This document shows positions 54,753 to 64,000 of a stretch of 64,000 bases of DNA, in pieces. The stretch spans positions 1 through 64,000 of the forward strand of contig JBBHKE010000025.1 in the NCBI GenBank assembly GCA_037447655.1, written 5' to 3'. The DNA comes from Zygnema cylindricum. Lineage: Eukaryota; Streptophyta; Zygnematophyceae; Zygnematales; Zygnemataceae. The notes under the pieces are model-generated. The model was not told the DNA's origin. It worked only from the letters and a program-made list of their open reading frames with translations, and did no database searches. The position numbers and the translations under genes were made by a program. Numbering within the stretch: the first letter of the stretch is position 1; each line of letters opens with the position of its first letter.

Positions 54753-54763
54753 GGTTATGGGCC
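54753..54763 (+). promoter_or_regulatory. Primer-binding site, initiator tRNA-Met anticodon arm type
   Basis: GGTTATGGGCC directly follows the LTR end and is complementary to GGCCCATAACC, the anticodon loop and 5' stem of initiator tRNA-Met. It is the same site as in the gag-only element, shorter in match. It encodes the VMG of Gag. Confidence 0.72.
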
Positions 54764-57124
54764 TGTCATCAAGAATTCCTATCTTTTCCGGGGATAAGTA
54801 TGTTTACTGGGCAGATATGGTGGAAACACATTTTGAAAATGTCAATCTTTTAGATATATTGGATGGTTCGCTGGATGAATCTGATCCGTCATGGTCTAAG
54901 AAAAATACGCAAGCTCGGTCTATTCTGAAATTTTGTATATCTGAGGACTTAGCTATGTCTCGGATAAAAATGAAAAAAGCAATTGATATCTGGAAATCTC
55001 TTAAAAGTGATTATAAAAAGGCCAATGTCCAAGAAGGGCTTCTATTGGCTGGAAAAATTTGGGACTATAAGTACACTGGCGGTACAATGGCTGAATATTC
55101 TAACAAATTTCGTATCCTTGTAGATGCACATGCTTGTGCAAGTGGGGTGTTTCCTCCTTTTCAACAGGCTGCATTGCTCATGCGGGGTCTCCCTCGTAGT
55201 ATGAAAAGCATCTGACATGCTCAAACAGAAAGATAAAGCTAGCTGGACTTTACAAATAGCCATCAATATTTTACTAGAGGAGGAAGCTACATCTAATATT
55301 CTCAATGTTGAGCAAGTAGAGGCTTTTAATTCAGACTTTGAGAAAAAAGGACTGTTTAATCAGCAAAGGAATCAGTTTAATCAGTTCCGACATTTTAATC
55401 AAAGTGGAAATAGACAATCAAACAATGCATGCTTTTACTGTAGTGAGAGAGGTCATGGATACAAATTTTGTCCTAAGCTTAAAAAAGCTAACGATACAGG
55501 TTTATACCGCCCGGGATGGCAACAAAGCCAGTTTTACAAAGCCTTCACAGGGACTCCGCCTCGTGGAAATGCACTATTTTCGGCTTCTTCGTCTCTCCAA
55601 GACGAGACTTTGACAGTTTCTACAGAGGACGATACGGATCTATTCGCTATGGCGGTTGCAATGGAGGGCGGGAAGGACCCCGGATGGATAATGGATGTAG
55701 GAGCGTCAGCCCACATGTGCTGGAACAAGGCAATCTTCAAAAATCTGACAGCAACGCCGGAGAAAAATATTTATTATGCTTGTGGAATGAGTGTCGAAAC
55801 TCGTGCTGTGGGTGATGTGTCCTTGCTAGTTGATGTAGAAGGAAAAGCAATTGAAAGGACTCTTCACAATGTCTTATTTGTACCTGACTTTAAGAAAAAT
55901 CTGTTTTCTACGTCGTTGGTAGAGAGCAAAGGCTTTGAGGTTAATTTGAAAAATGGTCGGCAGGTTGTTAGCAAAAATGGCAAGGTTGCGGTTACAGGTA
56001 CTAGAGATAGTAGCAAGATGTATCGCATGGATATGGCTAATACCAAGGAGAATGATGTTTTATACTCTGGTGTTTTGCACTCAGATGAGTTGTGGCATAA
56101 AAGATTAGGCCATGTTAATTATGATAGTTTGAGGAAAATGGTCATTGCTGGAAAAATAGAAGGTGTATCACTCACAGATGGGCCGGTCAAAACTTGCGAT
56201 GGTTGCGCTTTAGGCAAAATCCACAGATTGCCATTTCCTAAGGAGTTTGAGCATCGGTTAACGAAACTTTTACAACAAATTCATTTGGATGTCTTTGGTC
56301 CGGCGAAGGTTCCATCTGCCGGAGGGATGAAATATATGGTCACCTTCACAGATGATTTCTCCAGGTTTACAAAAGTTTACTTCATGAAGGAGAAGAGTGA
56401 AGTGTTTGGTCACTTCAAACACTATAAAGCATGGGCTGAAAAACTTCATAATACATCTATCTTACAGCTCCGATCGCACAATGGTGGTGAATATACATCG
56501 AAAGAATTTGAAACCTTTTTACTCGAGGAAGGTATTAGTCATCTATTGACTGTTCCATATTCACCGGAACAAAATGGGGTATCTGAGAGACTAAATAGAA
56601 CTCTCACAGAGAGCTCTAGATCTATGCTCGCAGATAAAAATGTGGATCTGAAATTCTGGCTTGAGGCTCTAAATTGTGCAGTTTATATTAAAAATAGGAT
56701 AGGATCACGATCAGTAGCAACAACACCTTACGAAATCTGGACAGGTAGCAAACCAGATGTTAGCCATTTCAAGGTATTTGGTAGTCAATGCTTTATATTG
56801 GATACGTCTACAGATAGATGGAAAATGGAACCGAAGGGATTACCGGGTATCCTGTTAGGGTATGATGATCACTCAAAAGGTTATGGAGTCTTTGTGTTTG
56901 AACGGCAGAAAACAGTTGTAGCTAGAAACATCATTGTTAAGGATGAACTAGACTCCATAGATTTATTTCAAATGACAGAGCAGCAAAAGCAACAAAAAGT
57001 ACAGGAGTATGTCATCCTAGATTGCATGCAGGAAATTGTCCCGCAGATTCCACAAACTTCGGTAATGACTCCGGAGTCAGACTCTCTCCAAGTTCCTCAC
57101 CAACTTTAAGTCCAGACGGACCAA

Positions 57125-57255
57125 GAGCAGTCAATACACACGGATCGCACCCAGCGCAATCACGAACGCACGGATTGCAACCAGCGCAATCACGAACACA
57201 CGGATCGCAACCAGCGCAATCAGCAAGACACGGATCGCAACCAGCGCAATCAGCG
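57125..57255 (+). repeat. 27-bp tandem repeat in Pol linker
   Basis: Four to five units of CACACGGATCGCAACCAGCG plus CAATCA/CGAA lie between integrase and reverse transcriptase coding parts, together with a change of open frame. Expansion here may have helped break the ORF. Confidence 0.75.
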
Positions 57256-58485
57256 CAATGCGCGGCATCCGACGATCTCAGCCTCAGAATTTCCGGGGGG
57301 AAGAAGATCAAGCAGCCGCCTGCAAGCAAGCTCTCACTTTGCCTACTCGGCAGTCTCAGGGGAGCCCTTGACCATCCAAGAGGCCTTCTCCTCACCAGAG
57401 CGGAATCACTGGATTGAGGCGGCAAACGACGAAATGAAGTCGATCATGGAGGCTCAAACATGGGAGCTCGTGGACCTTCCTCCAGACCGAAAAGCGATCG
57501 GCAGCAAATGGGTATTCAAGGTGAAGCTAAATCCCGATAACACAATTGAACGCTATAAGACCAGACTTGTGGCGAAAGGGTACAATCAAAAGGAAGGAAT
57601 CGATTTTGAAGAAACATTTTCTCCGGTTGTAAGATTTCCAACAGTTAGGAATTTGCTGTCCCTAGGTGCTATAGAAGATATGGAAATTCATCAGATGGAT
57701 GTAAAAACGGCCTTTTTGCATGGAGAACTAGAAGAGACCATTTACATGCAGCAGCCTGAAAAGTATGTGGAACCAGGAAAAAAACACTTAGTATGCAAGT
57801 TGCTAAAATCTTTGTACGGCCTAAAACAGGCCCCCAGACAGTGGAATATAAAGCTTGATGAATTCTTGACTAGTCTAGGATTTCAAAGGATAAGTTCTGA
57901 TCACTCTGTCTACGTTCTAAAGGGTGAAAATGGGATAGTGTATATAGCAGTATATGTAAATGATTTGCTATTAATTAGCAAATCAATGGCTGAAATTAAC
58001 AAAATCAAAACTGCTCTAAACTCACGGTTCGAGATGAAAGACCTCGGTGAGGCAAAATATATTTTGGGTATCCAGGTAGAGAGGGACAGAAATAAGAAAA
58101 TAATAAAATTGACTCAAAAAGAGGCTATTGGAAACATGTTAGATGAGTACGGAATGCGGGGGGCAAAAGCATGTTTAACTCCAATGGAGTTTCGGCAGAA
58201 GTTAGAGGGAGAAGAGACAGAACCAGGTGTCATTGTTAGCGAGTATTAAGAATCAGGGGAGAATGATCCTATGACAATAATACCTTATAGACAGATAGTG
58301 GGAAGCTTAATATACTTCATGAACTGTACCCGTCCTGACATTGCTGCAGCAGTCGGGGTACTGAGTAGGAGTCTAGAAAATCCGAGAAAATCTGATCTTG
58401 ATGCAGCAAAGAGAGTCCTAAGATATTTGGCAGGAACTAAAGATCTCAAACTCACTCTAGGCGGAGGAGAAGTCAAGCTGCAAAC

Positions 58486-59150
58486 AAGCAGCTGCGCTGC
58501 TCTGAGACTGAAAGCTTTCCAAAAAGACAACACTCCCCTAAAGCTTTAGACTCAGTATCCCGGCGCAGCTGCGGTGATAAACTAGCGCAGCATCGCAGCA
58601 TAGCAATATAGAAATTAACAAGTCACCCAGTCCAACTACCTCACAATGGTGGAATTATCGCAAAGTGGCAGTATAGCAGTGCAGCAATTCAACTATTCAC
58701 TTAATCCCACTGCGTCCCTACAATACTTCAGCTTAGAAGCAGGAAGGGCTTTAGTGAGCATATCAGCAATCATTTTTGCATCTGGCAAATAACATAATTT
58801 AATCACTCTAGAGTACACCTTTTCTCTTACAAAGTGTAATCGTACATCCATGTGCTTGCTTTTGAAGTGATGACTCGGGTTAGAAGCAATGGCAATGGCT
58901 GCTTGGTTATCACACCAGATCACCTATGGACCAACTTGCATGTATCCTAGTTCTTGTAATATGGATTTTACCCATAAGAGTTCTTTGAGGGCCGAGCTTG
59001 CTGCCATATATTCTGACTCCATTGTCGACTGTGCTGTAACCTTTTGAAGTTTGCTGCTCCAACAGCAAGTACCGTTCCCAATTTGTAGAACAAATCCCGT
59101 GGTGGATTTCCGGCTTGGCATGTCGCCATAGCTTGCATCACTCCATGCAG
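58486..59150 (-). pseudogene. Inverted block: RNase H C-terminal part, PPT, LTR start
   Basis: On the minus strand this reads TAWSDASYGDMPSRKSTTGF, STMESEYMAASSALKELLWV, an in-frame TAG (58924 region), IWCDNQAAIAIASNPSHHFK and ADMLTKALPASKLKYC, the normal end of copia RNase H with all acidic residues (D, E, D) present. Further on come the polypurine tract AAAGCTTTAGGGGAG and the LTR start TGTTGTC (58532 downwards). The plus-strand RNase H stops at VKLQ (58484), and joining it to the inverted block restores frame and sense, so the block is a precise inversion. Confidence 0.9.
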
Positions 59151-59862
59151 TTGCTATACAGACAGAGCAGCGCATCTGCTATACAACAGAGCAGCGCAGC
59201 TGCTATACAGCAGAGCAGCGCAGCTGCTATACAACACAACAGCGCAGCTGCTATACTGCAGAGCAGCGCAGCAGCAGAGCAGCGCAGCAGCGAAGCTACA
59301 ACACAGACAGGACAAGGCAACCATAATTATATTTGATATGGTCTGTACGGACAACGCAACGTCTGATATTCTTAATGTGATTCTGTACAGGATAGAGCAA
59401 CTGCGATAGATACGATTCTAGTCAACTTAGTGTGAACTCAGTGGTAACTTAGTGGGTAGCTCAGTGGTAGCTCAGTGGTAGCTTAGTATTAGCTTGGCAG
59501 CTTGATGTACCTCTCAGGTACAGTGGTATTGGCGGTACAACACAAGTATAAGACTTTGGACTCATAACATATAATGTATCCAGACTTCCAAGTAGTAAAA
59601 CTGCAGACAGTTTTTCGGAAACTTCTGAGTATTATATCTTGAGTGTTGTCGGGTCAATTGTGCTATAACTTTGGGAGTTATCAGTGTTTATTCTACTCTA
59701 TATTCTGATAGAGTTTTGTGAGGTTTGGATGCTTGTATAAGAAGTGGTGAGCACTTAAGAACAGCTATTTGGTAGGATTCTTGATAGCTTCTGAGAGTGT
59801 ATCATGTCTACTTCTACTACTACTGCTGCTCCTCCACCTGCACCGGTGGTTGTAGAACAACA
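59151..59862 (+). repeat. 3' LTR of copia element, minus its first 46 bp
   Basis: Matches the 5' LTR from the minisatellite to the end GTAGAACAACA. It has fewer TAGCTCAGTGG units than the 5' LTR. It is followed by the GATTA target duplication. Confidence 0.9.
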
Positions 59863-60063
59863 GATTAGCGGTAATCTTGATATCTTGATGGCAACCGACG
59901 TGCCAGGAAATGAAACAACTTGGTCGACTCAATTTGTCCCCTATCGGAGATAATCTTGCCCTTTGCTTTACTTCTCGCACTATGGTCGTCTTTGACACGC
60001 ATAGTATGTCTTTTTTGGTGCTAAAAAATATTCGAGTGGAGAAGTTGCCACAACATCCATAAA
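59863..60063 (-). pseudogene. Reverse-transcriptase-type pseudogene, 5' fragment
   Basis: This side of the GATTA duplication continues the minus-strand pseudogene: joined across the copia insertion it gives KITANHPPPPSDDIRVLG without a stop. Upstream of that the reading is too decayed to recognise polymerase motifs, and the 5' limit is a guess. Confidence 0.4.
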
Positions 60064-60446
60064 CATGCATCTAAATAGTTAATTGATTTCTTCGAGAACC
60101 TCGGCCCTCGAGCACGTCCTTGTAGTAAATGATGCATTCGACTTTGCATTCAAATTCGCCCTCAATTGACATCGCGGGAAGGGTGTAGTTGACTTCATCA
60201 CTAATACAGTACATGAAATACCAGTGATTCAATTGTAAGAATTTACTTGCATGCTAACTTAGTGATCCGTTCTATTACCCGATAATGGAAATAGTTGTGA
60301 TAAAATAAATCTCTAACATGTGCATTTAGAAATCACATGCAAGGCATTGGACAATACTTGATCGTCAAGTTCATGTTTTGTGAACCCGCAGTCTTGTTCG
60401 CCATAAATGTAATACACCGGTTTGTACCCGTTTCAATGTGCGAGAA
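60064..60446. other. Short intergenic stretch, no gene
   Basis: AT-rich, short frames only. A minus-strand reading around 60080-60200 looks vaguely protein-like (EGEFECKVECIIYYKDV) but I cannot assign it. Confidence 0.4.
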
Positions 60447-60672
60447 CAGTACACCGCCAATCGCTATTAGCGTCGTGTACGCTAATCCCGTCCCGCTTTT
60501 TTTATTTTTTATTCTCAAATATAATTATCCACACTATTTAAAGAAAACCTAATTCCTAATTAGAGTAATCGATTTCTTCCAAAATTTCCAAATTCCCAAT
60601 TAGCGTACACCACGCTAAATAATAGTATATGCTAATCAAACGTACACGCTAATAGCGATTGGCGGTGTACTG
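60447..60672. mobile_element. Stowaway-like MITE, distant copy
   Basis: CAGTACACCGCCAATCGCTA at the left and its inverse GGCGGTGTACTG at the right; 226 bp. It matches the copy at 35541-35748 and contains CCACACTATTTAA. The flanks are AA and TA rather than TA and TA, a single change from the expected duplication. Confidence 0.8.
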
Positions 60673-61017
60673 TAGAACACGAACAAGAACAATAAAAAAA
60701 TACCTTTCGAGCGCAAAAGACAACCAACAACCAAGGCTAGGGGGAAAGCTTCTTTGTCTAAAACGACGAAGGAAAAATGTGACGCGTAGACGTCACATGT
60801 GAACGTGGTTTCTAAAGCCGCTCGTAGAATCTGGCTAATTGTGTGCATGCAAAGATAAGAAGTAACAAGTCTGTTAGGGGCTTTATCTCTCCCGTGCGCC
60901 GGTCCGTACGAAGCGTACGGATGCAGGAATGAAGTCATTGCATGGATTCTGTGCAGGCGTATTGTGAGATGCTGCTTGCTATGCTTCGAGCTTCTGAAAC
61001 CCTAACAGCTGGCAGCC

Positions 61018-64000
61018 ATGGCTTCTGTTGATGATGTCAGCAAAATGGCAGCCATGGTTACGGGTAAGTGCAGCTGTTTTGGAGTGCAATTTATTTTCCG
61101 CAAGTAGATTGCAAGGATGAATTCATCAAGTAGTCAAAAATTTTCCAACTTGTTCTATGAGGTTTTGTATAAAGTTGTACGGAAGATTAGTCAAGAAACA
61201 GGAGGAATACAAATTTTCTGACTTTTGTAGAAGAATAAACATAGGACATTTGCATGTTTCTAGCAATTTTCAAACGTTGAGATGGATGTTTAATGCCAAA
61301 TACCTTGACGGTTTTGCTATATTGTGGTGTATGGCTCCCACCGACCAAAGTGCCAACATTTCAAGACTGCAAATATATACTTTTTATTCATGATGGACTT
61401 ATTTAACGTTTTTTGTTTTGGCGCCATTTGTATTCTTTGTCGTGAGTGGGAAATTGAAGCTCTACATATGAATGATGGAAGTTCTATGCATGGTTGATGC
61501 TAGATTTTTTATTATAGTTTTGACTTTATCAGAAGAAAAGTCCTAATTGTTTTTGTGTGCAACGTTATTGTAATCAAACCCAAGGTTTTGTCAATGAGGA
61601 TGTTTTCTTAATACAAATAATATAGGAACAGTGCAAATGTCTATGATTTTGTATTTCTTACCCACAATGTTGAGTGGATAACCTTAGATTTGCCGACTAT
61701 AGTATTTAATTGTGGATACATTCAATATTTGTACAATTAGCCTAAGAGATTTGACAAACATTTCAGCATATACTACCTTCTATTATGATGTCAAAGAACC
61801 TTTTTCTTAACAATCATTTTTTTCATGAAGTTATATTGTCTTATTAAGGTTTTCACATGCTACAATATTTTTGGAAGAAGATCCATTAATGTATGTGAAA
61901 TAGCTGTTGAAACTCCAAATACAATCATGAAAAAAATGTAGCTGAAGGATTTGAAACTGAACTATACAAGACTTTGAAACCTACCTTTGCTCTTTGTTTT
62001 CTATCCAAATTCATTCACCTGTTTCTGTTTCCCCTTTGTTCTATCCTGTTATTATCTTTAACCCCTATTTTACCCTCCTCCCTCATAGTGTTTTTTTGCT
62101 TATCTCACTATGTTCCTTCATTTCTCACTCGTGGTGCTCCTTTTGCATATTTTTTTCTTACTTTCATTGCCTTTCATTCTGATGTTTGTATTTCATAGGA
62201 GTTTCAATGTTTGAGATAGTTCCCAATTTTTACTTTTTTTCTGTTTTCTGCAGAAACGCTGATTTCTCCCTTAGTATTGTCAGGAGGGGTAGGAAGAGGC
62301 CAAGAAAGGGGTAGAGGGAGATGTAGCCGAAGGGGTAAAGGAAGAGGTACAGGTTGCAAGATGCGAGCAAACGACAGGATACATGATTTTCAAGAAAAAG
62401 ATATGGCTGGTACAATAATAGAAGTTAGAACAAGAACTCCAAAACGATTAGCTGATGGAATGCTTTTTGTAGAAAATAGAGAACGGAAACGAAAATCTAA
62501 AGTACTTGAAGACCTTGGAGAAAAAGTGAACATTTCTCCAAAGGTGAGATTAACCCAGTTGGATTTACATTTCAGTAGGATAAATTCCCAAAAAAAAAGA
62601 TAAGCGTGATTTGTGTGTTTTTGTTTAAGCGTTTGTTGAATTGGTTTGTTTATGTCCAGCTTCAAATAACCTATGTTTGAGTTTTTTGTTTTTGAAGCGA
62701 TCAAACTTTTTTTTCAAAAATACTTTTTAAAAACTCGACTTGATGTGTTTGTGAATTTTTTTATTTCCAGGATTCAGCTCCCTTTTGTTCTAAAGAGTCA
62801 ACTCCGGTGATTTCTCCGAAACCGTTAGATATTCAAACTGGATCACCTCCCACTCTCCCTTTGGGAGTGATTCAAGGATGTGACAAATGTCACTATAAGG
62901 GATGCCTGGCATGTAGAAAGGTGAGTTGAAAAAAGGAAAAGATAATAAATTCCCGACTTTTTTTGAGTATTTTTTCCGCACAAGTTACACGTGTTTTTGT
63001 GTCACATGAGTTTTTTTGGTAGATTTGGAGGAAAAGCGAGAATGCGTTAAGTTTTGTTTGAATTTTTATTGCACGTTGTTTTGTCCGCACATTTTCTCCA
63101 CATTTTTTATCGTGCATCTGTTGTCTTATATGAGTTTATTTTGCAACAGGTGGTCGCCAGGTGGCGAGAAAGCAAAGGTCGGAGACCAATTGGGTTAAAA
63201 GAAGCCCCCACATTTTACCCAACGATTGAAGTAAGATTTGCTAGAAATTTAGTTAATGAATTTTAGGAGTCGAGACAACAGACAGATGCAGATGCATTCT
63301 CTTATTTTTTGTTTTTGTTATGTGTGTGTGTGTGTGTTTGCAACACTCTTCAACCATTTTTGAAGGTTTAATGAACGACGTTTCCTTTGCTATCAATATA
63401 TTTACATATACATGAAAACCGGAACATATATAATAATTTCAAAGGATACCTTAAAACAAACAACTAAGATTTAAAAAAAATATAGAATGCCTTGGTATAT
63501 CTTGATAACCTAGAAACATGAAATTCCTGTGAAGACTACAGAAATCCTTCACAAAAAATTAATTCCAAAAGACTCAAAGATTAAAGACATGATAATCGAA
63601 CTCGATTAAACTTGATTCTCCTATGCAAAAATGCTAAGGAATATCACCCGAATCGGAAATTTCCTCTCGTCCAAATTCATTGAACACGAAGGAAACTTAA
63701 AAAAGAAGTGTGAGATCATGTGAATTTAAAAGAAACGACGAATTTTGTATGCAGGAATTCAAAGATCCGATTAAATTCATAATGTCAAAACGTGAAATTG
63801 CGGAAAAATACGGAATTTGTCGAATTCGACCTCCGACTTCTTGGAGACCTCCTTTTACTATGAACTCAAAAGAATGGAGAGATTTACGAAAAACATTTCC
63901 AACTCTTGTACAACAAACTCATAAACTTCAAATTCGAGAAGCTTTTATGAAAAACGAGACACCCAAAGAAATTATAAAAGCTCTAGAAGACGAAAATCGG
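61018..64000 (+). CDS. JmjN-domain histone lysine demethylase, N-terminal part
   Basis: Exons 61018-61063, 62254-62543, 62771-62920, 63150-63230 and 63755-64000 (continuing outside) keep one frame with GT/AG borders, 271 codons so far. Exon 2 is Gly/Arg-rich (GRGQERGRGRCSRRGKGRG). Exon 3 ends with a Cys cluster (CDKCHYKGCLACRK). Exons 4-5 hold VVARWRESKGRRP, EAPTFYPTIEEFKDPIKFI and EKYGICRIRPPTSWRPPF, the JmjN domain with the preceding segment seen in plant JMJ14/JMJ15/JMJ18-type proteins, then FPTLVQQTHKLQ. These enzymes demethylate H3K4 in the nucleus with Fe(II) and 2-oxoglutarate; the catalytic JmjC domain should lie to the right. Some normally invariant positions differ (for example FPTL for FPTR). 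The start ATG has a good context (GCAGCCATGG). Confidence 0.85.

Larger units (their letters stand above)
54694..58484 (+). pseudogene. Copia Gag-Pol polyprotein, broken
   Basis: Gag (54694-55213) breaks by a +1 shift in an A run at about 55203. Then follow a CCHC knuckle (CFYCSERGHGYKFC), protease (WIMDVGASAHM), GAG-pre-integrase HHCC zinc motif (LWHKRLGHVNYDSL, CDGC), integrase core (IHLDVFGP, LRSHNGGEY, SPEQNGVSERLNR), a stop at 57107, a linker of 27-bp repeats (57125-57255), reverse transcriptase (NHWIEAANDEMKSIMEAQTW, QMDVKTAFLHGEL, YVNDLLLISK), an in-frame TAA at 58247-58249, and the first part of RNase H (RQIVGSLIYFMNCTRPDI, KRVLRYLAGTKDLKL). Catalytic changes: protease DSG/DTG is DVG, the second integrase Asp (DNGGE) is His, and YVDD is YVND. 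Confidence 0.88.
53912..59862 (+). mobile_element. Ty1/copia retrotransposon with internal inversion
   Basis: 5951 bp between GATTA duplications. Order: 5' LTR, primer-binding site, Gag, protease, integrase, reverse transcriptase, start of RNase H, then an inverted block (58486-59150) holding the rest of RNase H, the polypurine tract and the first 46 bp of the 3' LTR, then the rest of the 3' LTR. Reading frame breaks and altered catalytic residues show it is not functional. Confidence 0.92.

Noticed and set aside
60080-60250. Possible chromodomain or further reverse-transcriptase fragment on the minus strand
   Set aside because: The reading EGEFECKVECIIYYKDV is suggestive but no diagnostic motif could be aligned.

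Overview
The window looks like nuclear DNA of a streptophyte (a land plant or a close algal relative). Its genes have spliceosomal introns with GT/AG borders. They encode a plant-type haemoglobin, a plant-type eIF4B, the plant form of mitochondrial ATP synthase subunit g, and a JmjN protein of the plant JMJ14-like demethylase type. Between the genes lies dense, nested transposon DNA, and I cannot name the species.

Layout. 1-2236: right end of a gag-only LTR retrotransposon. 2237-6330: AT-rich DNA with two terminal-inverted-repeat (TIR) elements and a telomere-like patch. 6484-9343 (+): intact four-exon haemoglobin gene. 10951-12099 (-): convergent, broken haemoglobin copy (exons 3 and 4 only, 2-bp deletion). 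12940-13350: minisatellite. 13842-15930 (+): C-terminal four exons of a conserved small protein I cannot name. 18926-26434 (-): seven-exon gene for a 1706-residue protein with Gln/Glu-rich, KNSETPT-repeat, OCRE-like and coiled-coil regions. 26803-30654: hAT-like non-autonomous elements, several with 8-bp target duplications. 30719-30887 (-): likely last exon of an unknown gene. 32682-34984 (-): eIF4B. 35541-42533: tightly packed MITEs, a foldback complex and two hAT elements. 44109-46126 (+): ATP synthase subunit g. 48174-60063 (-): a reverse-transcriptase pseudogene split by two complete LTR elements, a gag-only element (49192-53512, target duplication GCAGC) and a Ty1/copia element (53912-59862, target duplication GATTA). 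61018-64000 (+): 5' part of a JmjN histone-demethylase gene that runs off the window.

The genes are unrelated single-copy housekeeping or regulatory genes and do not form a pathway; only the two haemoglobin copies are related. The most interesting material is in the retroelements. Both LTR families have a primer-binding site matching the anticodon arm of initiator tRNA-Met (half-tRNA priming, as in Drosophila copia and yeast Ty5) rather than its 3' end, and this site also codes for Gag. The gag-only family appears to carry a degenerate RNase H remnant fused to Gag, suggesting it arose from a copia element by internal deletion. The full copia element has a precise internal inversion and replaced active-site residues in protease, integrase and reverse transcriptase. 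All gene models are hand-derived from splice signals and frame continuity; no computation or database search was run.
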